A stretch of 64,000 bases of DNA. Source: Vespa crabro. Lineage: Eukaryota > Arthropoda > Insecta > Hymenoptera > Vespidae. Where the stretch lies: positions 5,410,501 through 5,474,500 of the forward strand of contig NW_025813595.1 in assembly GCF_910589235.1 (NCBI RefSeq), in the 5' to 3' direction. Shown here in pieces: positions 49,690 through 61,365 of the stretch (the first letter of the stretch is position 1; each line of letters starts with the position of its first letter). A program made the position numbers and the translations under genes. The notes under the pieces are model-generated. The model was given only the letters and a program-made list of their open reading frames with translations, searched no databases and was not told the DNA's origin.

Positions 49690-50739
49690 ACAGACATCCT
49701 CGAGTTCATTTAAAAATCTCGAACATGGTCTATAAGCGAGCGAGGACCTTCGACCGAGTTTCTCAGAGTCCTTTGGCAACTTGTATAACTGATGCTAGCG
49801 CAATTAAGGGTGTACCCACAAGTCCGCCGCAGTTGCCTCAAGAAAGCCTCAAAAGACCAAGGCAATAGACGACGACAACCGAAGCCACCAAGTGGACGGA
49901 GGTCGATTAGAAGAGAAGAAATAAAGATATACCAGCGAAGAAGGCAACGAAACACCCACAGCAGATGAAAAAGAAGCCGAGCAAGTCGGAGAACAGGCCG
50001 AGAAAGAGAACAAGGCCGGACGCGATTCTCCTGAAACCTGCGCAAGGTAAATCTTACGCAGACGTAGTCGGAGCATACATCAGCGCTTCAAGACCAGCGG
50101 TACAGAGGTAGACGTTAAATCGGTCCGGCAGACCAGAACTGGAGGGGTTTTTCTCGAACTTAAGATGACCACTACGCATATCAAGACCTCATTCGCAGAG
50201 ATCCTGACGAGTGAAGTGGGAGAAACGAGCAGCATCACGGAAATGGTCCCTAGAGCTACGCTGGATATACGGGACTACGATTGCTGCACATCGGTGGTGC
50301 AAGTCGAGGAGGCCCTAAAGAGGACTCTGCCAGACAACGCGGGCAAACTTGAGGATAAATTGACGATCCTCAAGGAGAAACAACAACGCCTGTCCATCGT
50401 CAGACTAGAAGAGGAAGCAGTTGCGAAGCTTTTAAAGGTCGCCCGAGTGATGGTCGGCTTCGTCAGTTGCAGGGTGAGGCGAAGAGCAAAAGTGAGGAGA
50501 TGCTACCGTTGTCTCAACTATGGTCACTATAGCGCCTTGCGTAAGGGCCTTGAGCGCAGTAAGTTCTGCTATTTCTGCGGTGGCACGAGGCACAAGATCA
50601 AAGACTGCAAGGTCAGCGATCCTACTAGCTTCTTATGCTCCAATAGCGTTGATGAACATAAGAAACTCTTGGCGGGATCAAGGGCCTGCAAAACTTTCTA
50701 AGAGGCCCATGCAATAGCCAACAAGAGGAAAACAGGATG
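49690..50739 (+). pseudogene. LINE ORF1 (gag-like), 5'-truncated, copy D
   Basis: N-terminal text (PPQLPQESLKRPRQ, stop after it near 49866), then a Lys-rich segment and LLKPAQGKSYADVVG near 50030-50074. The part at 50165-50701 is open and carries the pre-knuckle region. The first knuckle has its last Cys changed to Arg (SALRKG), the second is intact (CYFC-GGTRH-KIKDC), and the third has Cys to Ser (TSFLC). A stop at 50699 precedes the normal ATGA overlap at 50737. Confidence 0.86.
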
Positions 50740-53436
50740 AGAGTACTTCAGGGTAATCTCAATAGGAGCAGGACGGCGCAGCACCTCATAACCCAGCTCT
50801 GTTCAGAGAAACAAACTGATATCGTATTAATCAGCGAACTGTAACAGAACAGAGTGGTATTAGGATTGTACGCAGACGAATTGGGCACCGCAACCATCTG
50901 GATCCCTGATCCCCGACAAATACATGTGTCGGATCAAGGATCCGGATGCGGATATGTTTAGATGCGACACAACTCGACGATTTATATTAGTTTTTATCTC
51001 ACCCCGAACGATCGGATAGACAACTTCCAGACTAAGCTGGACGATCTGGAAGACACGCTGCGGGAAACGCAAGGGGATCTCATTGTGGCTGGAGACCTCA
51101 ATGCGTAAGCTCTCGAATGGAGGAGGCCAGGCCCAACTCCAGAGGAATATGAATCAGTGAGTTGTTGTCGATAATAAATCAATCAGTACTCATCACAGGC
51201 TCGACACTTACCATCCGTAGGCCTGGCTACAGAGAGACGATCACGGACGTCTCTTTAGCGAACGAACAACTTGTGGCAAGAGTCGCAGGCTGCCGTGTAA
51301 TAGAGGATTATACCGGGAGCGACCATCAGTACATCCTCTTCGTTGTGCACGATAGGAGATCAGTCATTTTAGGACAACAAGCAAAGGGACGCAATATCTA
51401 CGCTGCTCCCGTGGCTGTAGTTTATCACGCGGCCATAAAAGCTTTGAAATGGGCCAACAAGGCTAGTCAATGATGGTGCTAGAAGGAGCTGTGCATGGAA
51501 GTCGATCAGAATCTTTGGGGATTAGGGTATCAGATCGTCACTCGAAAGCTGGGTTCCGAACGCAAGGAATCCCTCAGGAAGCTTGGATTACATATTGCAT
51601 ACTCTATTCCCCTCACAGCCGAAGAGAGAGATTAGCATGGCTGCTCCTGGCATAACAGAGGCGCCACAATTTACGGAAGAAGAGCTAATCAGGGCCGCAT
51701 CATCTATGCGGAAAAAGAAAGCTCCAAGTCCAGACGGACTTCCAGCAGAATTAATTAAAGCCGTCGCGCAGAGTCACCCTGAGCTCTTGCTAAACATGTA
51801 CAACATATGCCTCAGGTAGGGCGTCTTCCCCGCCCCGTGGAAGAAAGCGAGGCTTGTGCTCATCAACAATGGCAAGGATCCAGCAGATGGAGCTTCGTCA
51901 TATAGGCCTATCTGTATGCTCGATACGGCTGGCAAATTCCTGGAGAAGCTGCTTATGCCAGATCTGCACGCAGCCGTTAGGTCAGAGGGGGATCTTCCTG
52001 CCTGCCAGTATGGATTTCGATCCGGCCTCTCCACCATCTATGCGATTCAGGAGGTTGTCACGGCCGCTAAAATGACGGAGCGAGGGAATCACCATTCCCG
52101 CCATTTGTGTCTGCTGGCCACCTTAGACTTGAGAAACGCCTTCAACTCCGTCAGGTGGGACTTGGCAATGGAAGCGCTAGATCGTAATTTCAGAGTCCCG
52201 GGGTACCTACTCCGAATACTCGGGGATTATCTAAACGAGCGCTTCTTAGAATACAATACTGACGTTGGTCCAAGAGGCTTGAAATTGACATCGGGGGCAG
52301 CTCAGGGATCCATACTATGACCGGATATCTGGAATATTTTCTACGACGGTATCCTTCGTATGGCAGTCCCTGAAGGTGCTTTCTTGGTTGGGTACGCAGA
52401 TGACATTGCAGTTGTCATAACAGTAAGAGACGCGGAGTGGGCACAGCTGCTGCTCAACCAGGTAATGCGCAGAGTCATCTCCTGGATGGAAGAACACGGG
52501 CTATCCTTAGCAGCCCAAAAAACAGAGATTGTGCTACTAACGAAGAAGCGCATCAAAACCGTGCGCAGTTTCACTGTAGGAGACGCGACGATCCAGTCGA
52601 AGCCGTCCGTCAGGTACCTAGGAGTAACCCTCGATTGCAAACTCACTTACGGAGAGCATATATTAAGGTTAGCTGACAAGGCGGCAAAAGTAGTTGCCAC
52701 GCTGTGCACCCTCATGGCCAATGTCAACGGCCCCAGGCCGTGCATTAGGCGACTACTCATGCGTGCCGCCGAAGCAGTGATGCTGTACGGCGCAGAAATA
52801 TGGGCCGCGACGCTGCGAAAGGGAGAAATATCGAAAGCGCATGGCCGCAATACAGGAGGGGCCCTCTCCCAATCGCCTGTTCCTACCGCACGGTCTCTGA
52901 ACCCGCGGTACTAGTGGTCGCGGGGGTTATCCCGATAGATCTACTAGCCCAGGAGAGACAATTCGTCCACCAGCAGAGGTCCGTTTTGGGTAAGGTGGAG
53001 GCATCAAGGCTCGCCAGGTGTACCAGCATCGAGACCTGGCAAAACAGATGGGAGCAGGAAACTAGGTGCAGATGGATTTCCCTACTCATCAGACGGCTAG
53101 AGAACTGGATATACCTGGAGGCGGGAGAGGTAGATTTCTACCTCATCCAATTCCTGACAGGGCATGCCCTGTTCAGCTCCTGCTTCGCAAAGATGAGAAA
53201 AGTAGCAGATGGCAACTGCCCCTATGGTGACTCAATCGTCGACGACGCCCACCACACATTCTTCATATGTGCAAATTGGAGCACCAAACGATTATCCTTG
53301 GAGCAGGAGCTCGGTGACATCTAGCCGGACAACATTGTCAAGAAAATGCTGCGAGGGCAGAAGGAGTGGAACAGGGATGCCTCCTACGTGAGGGCAATCC
53401 TTACGTAAAAAGAAAAAGAATATGGGCGGCCCATAG
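50737..53436 (+). pseudogene. LINE ORF2 (endonuclease-RT), broken, copy D
   Basis: The ATGAGAGTACTTCAG start overlaps the ORF1 stop. The endonuclease has stops in the ISE(Q) region and after GYV; GDLNA is kept (followed by a stop) and YTGSDHQYILF is intact near 51310-51342. After a deletion near 51380 the RT reads KKKAPSPDGLPAELIKA (51709 on), SYRPICMLD, QYGFRSGLSTI, LDLRNAFNSV and SGAAQGSIL, then TGA at 52318 where copy C has GGA. It continues with YADD at 52393-52404 and the thumb. A frame change near 52830 follows. The C-terminal motif CPYGDSIVDDAHHTFFIC lies near 53218-53271. The end aligns with copy C at TAG 53434-53436. It nicks target DNA and copies element RNA in the family; here it is inactive. 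Confidence 0.91.
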
Positions 53437-53730
53437 ACGTGCCACCAACGCTGCTCCAGGTTTCTGCCACGTAGAGCAGAATTGAGGGAGTCCAATAAAT
53501 GGGACATGTTGTAGTGGCGCTATCCCGAAGTAATGTCACATGACGGTGCCGGGATGGTTTCACCATGGCACTAGGAAGTATATGAGTTTAGTCGGTAGTG
53601 CCTATTCAAACGGTGAGCCCAACACTCCAGGGAATTTAACGGGAGACCCAAATGGTGAAGGATCCTTGTAGAGTCCCTCGGTCAGTGCTTAAAGTTAGTC
53701 ATTCTCAGACCATCAAATAAAAATCATCAA
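53437..53730 (+). other. LINE 3' UTR and A-rich tail, copy D
   Basis: Aligns with copy C from GACGTGCCACCAACG to CTCAGACCATCAAA. The tail is impure (AAATAAAAATCATCAA), then satellite resumes. Confidence 0.75.
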
Positions 53731-54188
53731 TATAATATTATCGTTAATATCGTTATTAACGTCATTATTGTTATTATTGTTATTATTTCTACTATTATTA
53801 TAGTTATTTTCGTTTATATCGTTAGTATTATTATTCTTATTATTATCGTTATTATCGTTATTATCTTTATTATTATTATTATTATTATTATTATTTTTAT
53901 TGTTATTATCGTTATAATCGCTATTATCGTCATTATCGTAATTATTATTATTACTAGTATTATTTCTATATCGTTAATATTGTTAATATCGTCATTATCT
54001 TTATTAGCGATATTATTGCCATTATCATTCTCGTTATTAACGTTATTATCGTTATTATTGGTATCATTATAATCGTCAATATCGTTATTTACGTTATTAA
54101 TGTTATTATTGTTATTATTATTACTATTATTCTGATTATTATGGTCTATATCGTTATTATTATTATGGTTATTATTATTATTATTGTT

Positions 54189-54272
54189 ATAATTGTTATT
54201 ATCAATATTATTATTATTATTATTATCGTTATAATTGTTATTATCAATATTATTATTATTATTATTATTGTC
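54189..54272 (+). repeat. 42-bp tandem duplication in satellite
   Basis: ATAATTGTTATTATCAATAT plus a TTA run occurs at 54189 and again at 54231. The unit is a multiple of 3 but not of 9, so it cut across the nonamer register. Confidence 0.8.
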
Positions 54273-55144
54273 GTCATTATCGTTATTATTGTAATTATCA
54301 TTACCATTTATTATCATTATTATCGTTATTAGCGTTATTAATATTCTTAGTATTATCGTTATCATAGTTATCATTATTATTATTGTTATCGGTATTATCG
54401 TTAATATTGTTATTATTATTATCAATACAATTGTTATTATCAATATTATTATAATCGTTAATATCGGAATTGTCGATATTATAATTACTATTATTATCGT
54501 TAATATCTATATTATCTTTATTATGATTATTATTATTATCGTTATTATTGTAATTATTATTATCTATAATATCGTTAATATCGATATTATCGCTATTATT
54601 AATATTATTATTGTAGTTACCATAGTTATTATTAATATCATTATTATCGCTATTATCGTAATTATCTTTATTATTTTTAATATTGAAATTATTCCTACTG
54701 CTATAATCCTTATTATCGTTATTATCGTTATTATCGTAATTATTGTTAATATTGGTAATATTATTATTATTATTACCGTCAGTATCGTTATTATTATTAT
54801 AGTTGTTATCGTTATTATGTTATTATTATTACTATTATCGTTATTATCGTTATTAATATAAAACCTTATTATCGTTATTGTCGTTAATATTGTTATTGTT
54901 AGTATTATTATTATCGACATTACCGTTATTTTTGTTATTATTATTATCGATATTATCGTTAATATCGTAATTTTTGATATTATTAATATTATTATTATCG
55001 GTATTATCATTAATATTGTTATTATTATTATCTATATTATCGATATTATCTTTGTTATTATTACCGTTATTATAGTTATTGTCGATATTATCGTTATTAT
55101 TGTTATCAATATTATCGATATTATGGATATTATCGTTAATATCG

Positions 55145-55146
<2 letters not shown>

Positions 55147-55191
<45 letters not shown>
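55147..55191 (+). repeat. pure (ATT)n tract
   Basis: About 15 uninterrupted triplets between ATCGTC and GTCGTTATT. Confidence 0.9.
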
Positions 55192-56581
55192 GTCGTTATT
55201 ATCTTTATTATCGTTATTATGGTTATTATTATTATCGTTATTATAGTTATTATCGTTATTATGATTATTGTTATAATCGTTATTATCGTTATTTTCGTTT
55301 TTATTATTATCCTTAACATCCTTATTATCCCTATTACTATTAACATTATTATCGTTATTAACGTAATTATCGTTATCATAATTATTAGTACTGTCATAAT
55401 TATCGTTAATATTATCATTGTTATTATCTTTATTATCGTTATTATTACTACTAATATTTTCGTTATTATTGTTATTAATGTTATTATCGTTATTATTATT
55501 AACGTTATTGTAGTTATTATAGTTATTATTATTATTAATATTATGATTACCGTCTTTATCGTAATTATTAATATTTTTATTACGGATATTATCGTTATTA
55601 TCGTTATTAGTGTTATTTATATTATTATAATTATTATCGCTATTATCGTTATGATACTTATTATTGCTATTATTATTATTATTATTATCGATATTATCGA
55701 CATTATCTGTATTATTATTACCACTATTATCGTTATTGTCGTTATTTTTGTGATTATTGTTTTTATTAATTATATTATTATCGTTATTATCGTTATAATC
55801 TTTGTCATTATTATTATTATTATTATTATTATTGTCGATATTTTCTTAATTATCGTTCTCATTAAACTTATTATTATCGTTAATATTTTTGTTTTCTTTA
55901 TTATTATCGTTATTATCGTTATTATTGGTATTATTATGATAATTATTATCGATAATAAAATTATTATCATTATTATCGATAATATACGTATTATTATTAT
56001 TTTCGTAAAATTTCTTATTATTATTATCGTTATTATCGTTATTATTGTTATTACTTTTTTTATTATTATTATCGTTTTTGTTATTTTTAATGCTATTATT
56101 ATTTTAGTTATTAACGTAATGATCATTATTATTTTTATTATTATTATTGTTATTATCGTAATTATTGATCTAATCATTATTTGTATTATTTTTATAATCA
56201 TCTTTATCATTATTATTTGTTACTATCGATATTATTATTATTATCATTTTCGTTACTTTTATTTTAATGATAATCGATACTTTCGTTATGATCGTTATTA
56301 TTGTTATTTTTGTTATTATTATTATCGATATTATTGTTATTATCGTTATTATTATTATCGTTAAAATCGTTTTTATCGTTATTATTGTTATTACTATTAT
56401 CATTACTACTATTAGAATCGTTATTATCATTATTATAGTTATTATTCTTAATACTGTTATTATTACTTCTATTATTATCGCTATTATCTGTATTAACGCT
56501 ATTATTGTTATTATTATTATTATTATTTTCGTTCTTCTCATTATAATCGCTATTATCATTATTATTGTTATTATAATTATA

Positions 56582-56745
56582 GTTAGAATCTTTAATATTG
56601 TAATTATCTTTATTATTACTATTATTATTACTGTTAAAATCGATATTATCGTCATTTTCATTATTATCGTTATATCGTTATTATTGTTATTAATATTATC
56701 GTTATTAATGTTAATATCATTGTTATATATATTATTCTAATTATT
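56582..56745 (+). repeat. recurrent higher-order block, copy 2
   Basis: Anchors GTTAGAATCTTTAATAT and TTAATATCATTGTTAT lie 129 bases apart, matching 28161 and 61202. Confidence 0.7.
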
Positions 56746-57574
56746 ATAATTTTTTTGTCGTTATTATCGTTATTATTATTATGAATATTAATATCATTTT
56801 TGGTTTTATCTATTATTTTTTTAGTTATTAAAGTAATTAATTTTATTAATTATATTATTATCATCTTTATTATCAATATTATCGTTATAATCATTATTTT
56901 TATTATTATTATTATTTTGATCATCATTATCATTAATATTGTTACTATCGATATTATTATTATTTTTATTATCGTTATTATAATTATTAATGATATAATT
57001 ACTATTATTAACTTTATTATCGCAATTATCGTTATTATTGTTATTATTGTTATTATTGTTATTATTATTACTATTATCATTATTATTACTATTATTCTTA
57101 TTGTAATTATTATCCATATTATCTTTAACATGATTATTATTATTATCGTATATATCGTTATTATTATCATTTTCATTATCGTTACTATTATTATCTTTGT
57201 TAACTTTAATATCGTTGTTATCATTATTATTATTATGACTATTTTCTTAAATATCGCTTTTATCGTTATTAATATTACTAAGTCTATCGTTATTATCGTT
57301 TTTATTGATATTACTATTAATATTACTATTATCGTTATTAAGTTAATTATCATTATTATCGTTATTATCTATATTGTAGTTATTATCGTTATTATCGGTG
57401 ATATCGTTATTATCGTTATTATTATTCTTATACTTATCTTTGTCATTGCTATTATCATTATTATTGTCATTATTATTATCCTTATCACCGTTAATATCCT
57501 TTCTTTCGTTATTATTATTATTATTACTAATTTGTTTATCGTTATTATTATCATTATCGATTTGATCGTTATTA

Positions 57575-57608
<34 letters not shown>

Positions 57609-58709
57609 CGTAATTATACTTATTATCTTTATTTTTGTTATTATTATTATTATTTTTATCATCATTATCATTAATATTATTATTATTATCGATGTTATCT
57701 TTGTTAACGTTATTATCTTTATTATTGTTATTATTATTACCATTATTATAGTTAGAATCGGTGTTATCATTATTATTATTACTATTATTATAGATAGTAT
57801 CGTTATTATCGTTATTATTATTACTAGTGATATCGTTATTTACGTTATTATTAAAATCGTTTTTATCCTTATTATCGTTATTATTATTATCGTTATATCG
57901 TTACTATCGTATCCTCGTCATTATTATCATTAATATTATTATTATTAGTATCGTTATTATCTTTTTTATTGTAATTATCGTTACTATTAATATTATTATT
58001 ATTAATATTATTATTATTGTTATTATCGGTATTATCGTTATTATTATTATCGTTATCATCGCCATTATGAAAATAGTTATTATCGTTATTAACGTAATTA
58101 TTTTTATTATTATTATCTTTATTATCGTTAATATTGTTATTTTTAATATTGTTATTATCGTTAGTATTGCTATTATTAATATATTTATTATCGTCATTAT
58201 AATGAGAATCGTTATAATCGTTATTATTGTGTCTACTATTATCGTTATTAACGTTAATATCGTTATTATAGTTATTATTATTATTATTATTTTCGTTATT
58301 AACGTTATTTTCGTAATTATTGCTATTATTATTTAATTATTTAAGTAAATATCATTATTTATTTTATGATTATTATCGTTATTACCGTTATTATCGTTTA
58401 ATCTTTATTATTATTACTATTACTATCATCATTGTTGTTATTATTGTTACTATCCGTTATACCGTTATTATCGTTTAATCGTTATTTTTATTACTATTAC
58501 AATCATCAATGTTGTTATTATTGTTAATATCCACATTATTATTATTATTATTATTGTTTTTGTCGATATTACAATTATTATTATTATTACTATTTTCAAT
58601 ATTATTATTAATATTGTTATCGTAATAATCTTTATTATCTTTATTATTGTTATTATTGTTAACATTACCATTATTATTATATTCGTTATACTAATTATCG
58701 TTATTGTTA

Positions 58710-58740
<31 letters not shown>

Positions 58741-59962
58741 CGCTATTATTTTTAATATCGTTACTATCGTTATTATTGCTATTATTAATATTAATATTAT
58801 AATTTTTATCGTTAATATTGTCATTATTATTATCGATATTATCGAAATTATCTTTAATATCATTACCGTTATTATCGTTATTATCGTTATTATTGATATT
58901 ATTGTTATTATTATTGATTTTTATATCGATATTAACGCTAATATCGTTATTACCTTTATTATAATTAATATTATTATCGTTATTATTGTAGTTATCGTTA
59001 TTATTGTTATTAATATTGCCATTATTATTGTTAATATTATTATTGTTCTTATCATTATAATCGTTATTATCGTTATTGACGCTTTTATTATTATTACTAT
59101 TATTGTTATTGTTCTTATAATTGTAATAGTTGTTATTTTTATTATAGTTATTAATGTTATTGTTAAAATTATTATTATTATCGATATTATCGTTAATATT
59201 GTTTTTATTATTATCAATACTAGCGTCAATATCGTCATTATTATTATCGTTATTATCGTTACTAACGTTATTATCGTTATTAATATTATTATTTTTATTG
59301 TCGTTATTATCTTTATTATTATTAATATTATTATCGTTATTATCGTAATTATCGTTATTATTGTTACTACCAATATTTTCATTATTACTATTATCGTTAA
59401 TATTATCATTATTATTGTCGTTATTAACGTTATTATCGATATTAACAATAATAATGTTATTAATATTATCGATATTATCGTTATTAAAGTTAATTTCGTT
59501 GATATCTTTATTATTATTATTATTATTATTATTATCGTAAATATTGTTTTTGTCGTTATTAACAATACTACTATTATCGTCATTATCGATACTATTGTTA
59601 ATAATTTTTTTATTATTATTATCGTTATTAGCTTTATTACCGTTATTATCGTTATCCTTTGCATTATTATTATTATTATTGTCGTTATAATCGTTAATAT
59701 TGTTATTTTTCTTTTCGATATAATCGTTATTATATTTAATATAATTAATGTTATTATCGTCATTATCGTTATTATCGTTATTATTGATAGTAATGTTATT
59801 AGTGCCATTATTATTATCGTTATTATCGTTGTTATTTATATTATTATTATTAATATTGTCGTTATTATCTTTATTGTTGTTATTATTATGATAATAATTA
59901 TCGTCATTAAAATTATTATCAATAGTATCGTTAATATTCTTATTATTATTATCGTTATTATC

Positions 59963-59963
<1 letters not shown>

Positions 59964-60006
<43 letters not shown>
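59964..60006 (+). repeat. pure (TTA)n tract
   Basis: About 14 uninterrupted triplets followed by TCGATGATGTCG. Confidence 0.88.
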
Positions 60007-61201
60007 CGATGATGTCGTTATTATCGTTATTATTATTATTATTATTATTATCTTTAATATTGTTATTATTACTATCGCTATTATCGTTCTTGTCATTATT
60101 ATTACTAATGTTAATTACGTTATTATTGTTATTATTATTATTATTATCATCGTTAGTGTCTTTAACATCGTTATTATCTTTATTATTATTATTTTATTAT
60201 TGTTATTATTGTTACTGTCAATATCGTTATTATTGCTATAATTATGAATATTATTATCGTTATTACCGCCATTTCCATTATTATCGTTACTATCGATATT
60301 TATATTATAAATATTATAGTTGTTATCATCATTATTATAATCGTTTTATCGTTATTATTATTATTATTATTATCGTTATTATCGTTATTATCGTTATTAT
60401 CGTTATTGTTTTTATTATTGTTATTATTACTGTTATTATTATAGTTATTATCCTTATTATCGTTATTATTATTATTATTATTATTATTATTTTCGTTATT
60501 ATCATTATGTAGTTATTATCGTTAATATCGTTATTATCTTTATTATTATATTTATTATTATGTTTATTATCGTTATTACCGTTATTATTATTATTAATAT
60601 TGCCTTTATTATCGTTAATATTATTGTCGTTATTATTGTTATTAATATTATTATTATCATTATCGTCATTATCGTTAATATCGTTATTATTGTTATTTTT
60701 ATGATTATTGATATTATCGTTAATGTCGTTATTAACGTTATTATCTTAATTATTATTATTGTATTACCGTTGTTATCGTTATTATCGATAAAATCGTTAT
60801 TATTTTTATTATTATTATTATTATTATCCAAAATATTTTTATTATTATTATCGATAACTTCGTTTTTATAGTTATTATTGTCATTACTAATTTTTATTAT
60901 TTTTATCAGTATTATCGTTATTATCGTTATTATTGTTATTACTATTATTATTTTAATTATCGTTATTATCGTTATTGTCGTTATTATTCTTATTACTATT
61001 ATTATTAATATTATCGTTATCATCGTTATTATTGTTAACTTTATTATCGTTATTATCGTTATTATTGTTATTACTGTTATTACCATTATTATCGGTGTTA
61101 TCGTTATTATTGCTATTAATATTTTTGTTTTTAACGTATTTATCACTACTTATTTTATTTTTATTATCGTTATTATCGTCATTATCGTTATTATTATTAT
61201 C

Positions 61202-61365
61202 GTTAGAATCTTTAATATCGTAATAATCTGTATTAATACTATTATTATTATTGTTAATATCGTTATTATTGTTATTATCATTATTATCGTTATTATCGAT
61301 ATTATTGTTATAATTATTATCGTTATTAACTTTAATATCAATGTTATATATATATTATTCTTATT
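61202..61365 (+). repeat. recurrent higher-order block, copy 3
   Basis: Anchors GTTAGAATCTTTAATATCG and TTAATATCAATGTTAT lie 130 bases apart, matching 28161 and 56582. Confidence 0.7.

Larger units (their letters stand above)
49687..53730 (+). mobile_element. R1-clade LINE copy D (5'-truncated, longest ORF2)
   Basis: Begins within ORF1 at almost the same base as copy C and runs to the 3' end (CAGACCATC plus a short A-rich tail). Compared with C it keeps the middle endonuclease and RT N-terminal segments that C lost, but lacks about 280 bp between 51377 and 51400. It has the longest open RT segments in the window (51856-52320 and 52360-52914, same frame, separated by one stop). Confidence 0.93.
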
